From contig NZ_JAGGPJ010000001.1 in the NCBI RefSeq assembly GCF_018613875.1, forward strand, positions 106,199 to 170,198: 64,000 nt of DNA. The letters are read 5' to 3'. The notes beneath the pieces were generated by a model. That model was not told the origin of the DNA, did no database searches, and saw only the letters and a list, made by a program, of their open reading frames with translations. Below, one piece after another: positions 62,015 to 64,000 of this stretch; position 1 is the first letter of the stretch; every line of letters begins with the position of its first letter. The position numbers and the translations under genes were made by a program. The stretch comes from Arthrobacter sp. ISL-28 (GTDB taxonomy: Bacteria > Actinomycetota > Actinomycetes > Actinomycetales > Micrococcaceae).

Positions 62015-62162
62015 GGGCTCCACCTTAGGCCGTCCCGCCGCAGAGAAAGATTACCGGCTGGTAGGGGTAGTTACTCCAGTGAATGGCGGCTAACCTCGTA
62101 AATGTCGTGTTGGCAATTGGGGGTCACAGGCGGCTGCAAGGGCGCAGCCAGGAGGAGCGTAA

Positions 62163-62360
62163 ATGGCAGGAACATTCGAAATTGTAAGCGCGGGCCAGGG
62201 GACATTCCGGTTCCGGCTTACGGCGGACGATGGCACTGTGGTAGCGGTTTCACCCAGCTTTCCGAACATCAAGGCAGTGACTGCTGGCATCACCGCGGTG
62301 CGGGAGAACGCAGCCACCGGCTTCATCGTGGACCGGCGGACATCCCTCACCTCGACATAG
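62163..62360 (+). CDS. Short DUF1508 (YegP-like) protein
   Basis: 65 residues: AGTFEIVSAGQGTFRFRLTA, DDGTVVAVSPSFPNIKAVTA, GITAVRENAATGFIVDRRTS. A single YegP unit without tail. CAGGAGGAGCGTAA precedes ATG 62163. Shares the fold with the protein at 33986 but only moderate identity. Function unknown. A strong hairpin follows. Confidence 0.75.
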   Translation: MAGTFEIVSAGQGTFRFRLTADDGTVVAVSPSFPNIKAVTAGITAVRENAATGFIVDRRTSLTST

Positions 62361-62384
62361 ACCCAGGAAGACCCTTTCAGGAAA

Positions 62385-62428
62385 CGACGACGGCGGCCCT
62401 CACCAGAAGGTGGGGGCCGCCGTGGTCG
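62385..62428 (+). terminator. Terminator after the YegP-like gene
   Basis: A stem of about 20 bp with a few mismatches, core GACGGCGGCCC, closed by an AGAA loop. No U-run. Confidence 0.65.
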
Positions 62429-62452
62429 TGCGGGCGGAGGGGGAACTCCGCC

Positions 62453-62491
62453 GGTTGAGGCTGCCGAAAACCAATTTCGACAGGCTCAACC
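62453..62491. repeat. Second copy of the TCGACAGGCTCAA hairpin family
   Basis: GGTTGAGGCTGCCGAAA (62453) and TTTCGACAGGCTCAACC (62475) pair with two mismatches around a 5-base loop. It lies between the convergent YegP-like and aceE genes and shares its core with 47325-47360. Confidence 0.75.
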
Positions 62492-62498
62492 AGCACCG

Positions 62499-64000
62499 TC
62501 AGGCGTCTCCGCCGGCTCCTCCGGTGGTGCCTGCATTGACATCGAGCAGCTTGTACCGGTCCATCGCATACGCCGGAACTCCGGCGTCGACTTCGCCGCG
62601 GGATGCGAGCAGCTGGAGCGTCTTCACCACGATCGAGTGGGTGTCGTTTTTGAAGAAGCGGCGGGCGGCGGCGCGGGTGTCGGAGAAGCCGAAGCCGTCG
62701 GCGCCGAGCGAGGCGAACTCGTTCGGCAGGAACTGGCGGATCTGGTCCGGAACTGCCTTCATGTAGTCCGAGACCGCCACGACGGGCCCCTGGGCATCCG
62801 CGAGCTGCCGGGCGACAAACGGAACGCGTGCCGGTTCGCCCGGGTTCAGGAAGGCTTCTTCCTCCGCGGCGAGCCCGTCGCGGCGCAGCTCGTTCCAGGA
62901 CGTCACGGACCAGACGTCCGCGGAGACGCCCCAGTCCTCGGCCAGGATCCGCTGGGCCTCGATGGCCCAGGGAACGGACACGCCGGAGGCAAGGATCTGG
63001 CTCTTGGGACCGTCAATTCCCGACGTCGATACACGGTGAATGCCTTTCAGTACACCTTCGATGTCGAGGTTCTCGGGTTCGGCGGGCTGGGTGATGGGCT
63101 CGTTGTAGACCGTGATGTAGTACATGAGGTTCCGGTCGGTATCTGTTCCCGTGGCATCTGTTCCCGTGGTGGAGTCGGGGCCGTACATGCGCTCGATGCC
63201 GTCGCGGACGATGTGGCCCATCTCGTACCCGTAGGCGGGGTCGTAGGTGACTACGGCGGGGTTGGTGGAGGCGAGCAGCGGGGAGTGGCCGTCGGCGTGC
63301 TGCAGGCCTTCGCCGGTGAGGGTGGTCCGGCCGGCGGTGGCGCCGATGATGAAGCCGCGGGTCATCTGGTCCGCGGCGGCCCAGAAGGCGTCGCCGGTGC
63401 GCTGGAAGCCGAACATGGAGTAGAACACGTAGACCGGGACCAGCGGCACGCCGTGGGTGGCGTAGGCGGTGCCGGCGGCGGTGAAGGCTGCCACGGCGCC
63501 GGCTTCGTTGATGCCGGGGTGGATCAGCTGGCCCTGCGCGGATTCCTTGTAGGCCAGCACGAGGTCGCGGTCCACGGACAGGTAGTTCTGGCCCCCGGGG
63601 TTGTAGATCTTCGCTGTGGGGAAGAACGCGTCCATGCCAAAGGTGCGCGATTCGTCCGGCACGATGGGGACAATCCGGTGCCCGAAGTTCTTGTCGCGGA
63701 GCAGGTCCTTGAGCAGCCGGACGAACGCCATGGTGGTGGCGGCCTGCTGCTTGCCCGAGCCGCGCTTGGCGACCTCAAAGGTCTTGGACTCGGGCTGCTC
63801 TACGGGAGCGTGGTTCGGGCGCCGCTCGGGCAGGAAGCCACCCAGCGCCCTTCTTCTCTCGAGGAGGTACGCGATCTCGGGAGCGTCCGGCCCTGGATGG
63901 AAGTAGGGCGGGCTGTAGGGGTTCTCTTCCAATTGGGCATCAGAGATCGGAATCCTCAGATAGTCCCTGAACTCCTTGAGGTCGTCCAGGGTGAGTTTCT
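62499..64000 (-). CDS. aceE: Pyruvate dehydrogenase E1 component (5' end outside window)
   Basis: About 500 C-terminal residues of homodimeric AceE, which decarboxylates pyruvate with thiamine diphosphate. The visible frame begins with [20 protein letters not shown] at the right edge, then [58 protein letters not shown] and [14 protein letters not shown] (cofactor-binding and active-site regions of the second half). A 15-bp duplication (63141-63170) adds TGTDATGTD in the loop before [11 protein letters not shown]. The ThDP diphosphate-binding part lies beyond the edge. Confidence 0.92.
   Translation of the reverse strand, partial: KLTLDDLKEFRDYLRIPISDAQLEENPYSPPYFHPGPDAPEIAYLLERRRALGGFLPERRPNHAPVEQPESKTFEVAKRGSGKQQAATTMAFVRLLKDLLRDKNFGHRIVPIVPDESRTFGMDAFFPTAKIYNPGGQNYLSVDRDLVLAYKESAQGQLIHPGINEAGAVAAFTAAGTAYATHGVPLVPVYVFYSMFGFQRTGDAFWAAADQMTRGFIIGATAGRTTLTGEGLQHADGHSPLLASTNPAVVTYDPAYGYEMGHIVRDGIERMYGPDSTTGTDATGTDTDRNLMYYITVYNEPITQPAEPENLDIEGVLKGIHRVSTSGIDGPKSQILASGVSVPWAIEAQRILAEDWGVSADVWSVTSWNELRRDGLAAEEEAFLNPGEPARVPFVARQLADAQGPVVAVSDYMKAVPDQIRQFLPNEFASLGADGFGFSDTRAAARRFFKNDTHSIVVKTLQLLASRGEVDAGVPAYAMDRYKLLDVNAGTTGGAGGDA
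63141..63170 (-). repeat. In-frame 15-bp duplication in aceE
   Basis: ATCTGTTCCCGTGGC followed by ATCTGTTCCCGTGGT on the plus strand; adds one pentapeptide copy to a surface loop. Confidence 0.75.

Overview
The window is high-GC DNA from an actinobacterium, most likely a soil Micrococcales of the Arthrobacter/Pseudarthrobacter type. The evidence is strong AGGAGG-like ribosome binding sites, GTG starts, GAF-ANTAR regulators, HspR-type and Hsp20 genes, sugar ABC transporters without their own ATPase, and purine and sugar-acid catabolic clusters. Species identity is an inference from gene content. No tRNA, rRNA, CRISPR array, integrase or transposase was seen.

Layout. 1-9 kb: a mixed accessory stretch with a polysaccharide pyruvyl transferase (cut by the left edge), a P-loop kinase, an orphan histidine-kinase ATPase domain, a TetR regulator with a clear operator, lipoproteins, an Hsp20, a half-size solute-binding lipoprotein coupled to a decayed cation diffusion facilitator, a GAF-ANTAR regulator and an epimerase-like SDR. 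9-17.4 kb: a sugar-acid operon (FadR-type regulator, binding protein, two permeases, galactonate dehydratase, keto-deoxy-phospho-sugar-acid aldolase, PfkB kinase, mannonate dehydratase) that would take galactonate/mannonate-type acids to pyruvate and glyceraldehyde 3-phosphate. 17.5-22 kb: a ChvE/MmsA/MmsB monosaccharide ABC transporter with a LacI-type operator. 22-27 kb: small proteins and a heat-shock group (MerR/HspR-like regulator, Hsp20, J-domain protein, AAA ATPase). 27-39 kb: GH1 glucosidase, App1-type phosphatase, DUF72, second GAF-ANTAR regulator, GH15 trehalase/glucoamylase, HAD phosphatase, formaldehyde-dehydrogenase-like ADH, SDR, VOC protein and a serine-hydrolase-like lipoprotein lacking its catalytic motifs.

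39-62 kb is a purine-degradation region. Guanine deaminase and an 8-oxoguanine-deaminase-like amidohydrolase feed xanthine dehydrogenase (XdhC, FAD subunit, fused FeS-Mo subunit) and urate oxidase, with two purine permeases. A leftward operon (ureidoglycine aminohydrolase, the citrate-lyase-like DUF6986 protein, malate synthase, malic enzyme) would carry the glyoxylate end of allantoin breakdown to pyruvate under an adjacent IclR-family regulator. Hydroxyisourate hydrolase, OHCU decarboxylase, allantoinase and allantoate hydrolase are not in the window. A stand-alone LigD polymerase gene sits inside this region between long inverted repeats. The right edge holds the 3' part of pyruvate dehydrogenase E1.

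Beyond genes, the window has an unusual number of short tandem duplications (period 12-19 bp). In coding sequence their periods are multiples of three; in intergenic DNA they often start at a stop codon. Several long hairpins separate convergent genes, and two intergenic stretches next to purine genes look like structured RNA.
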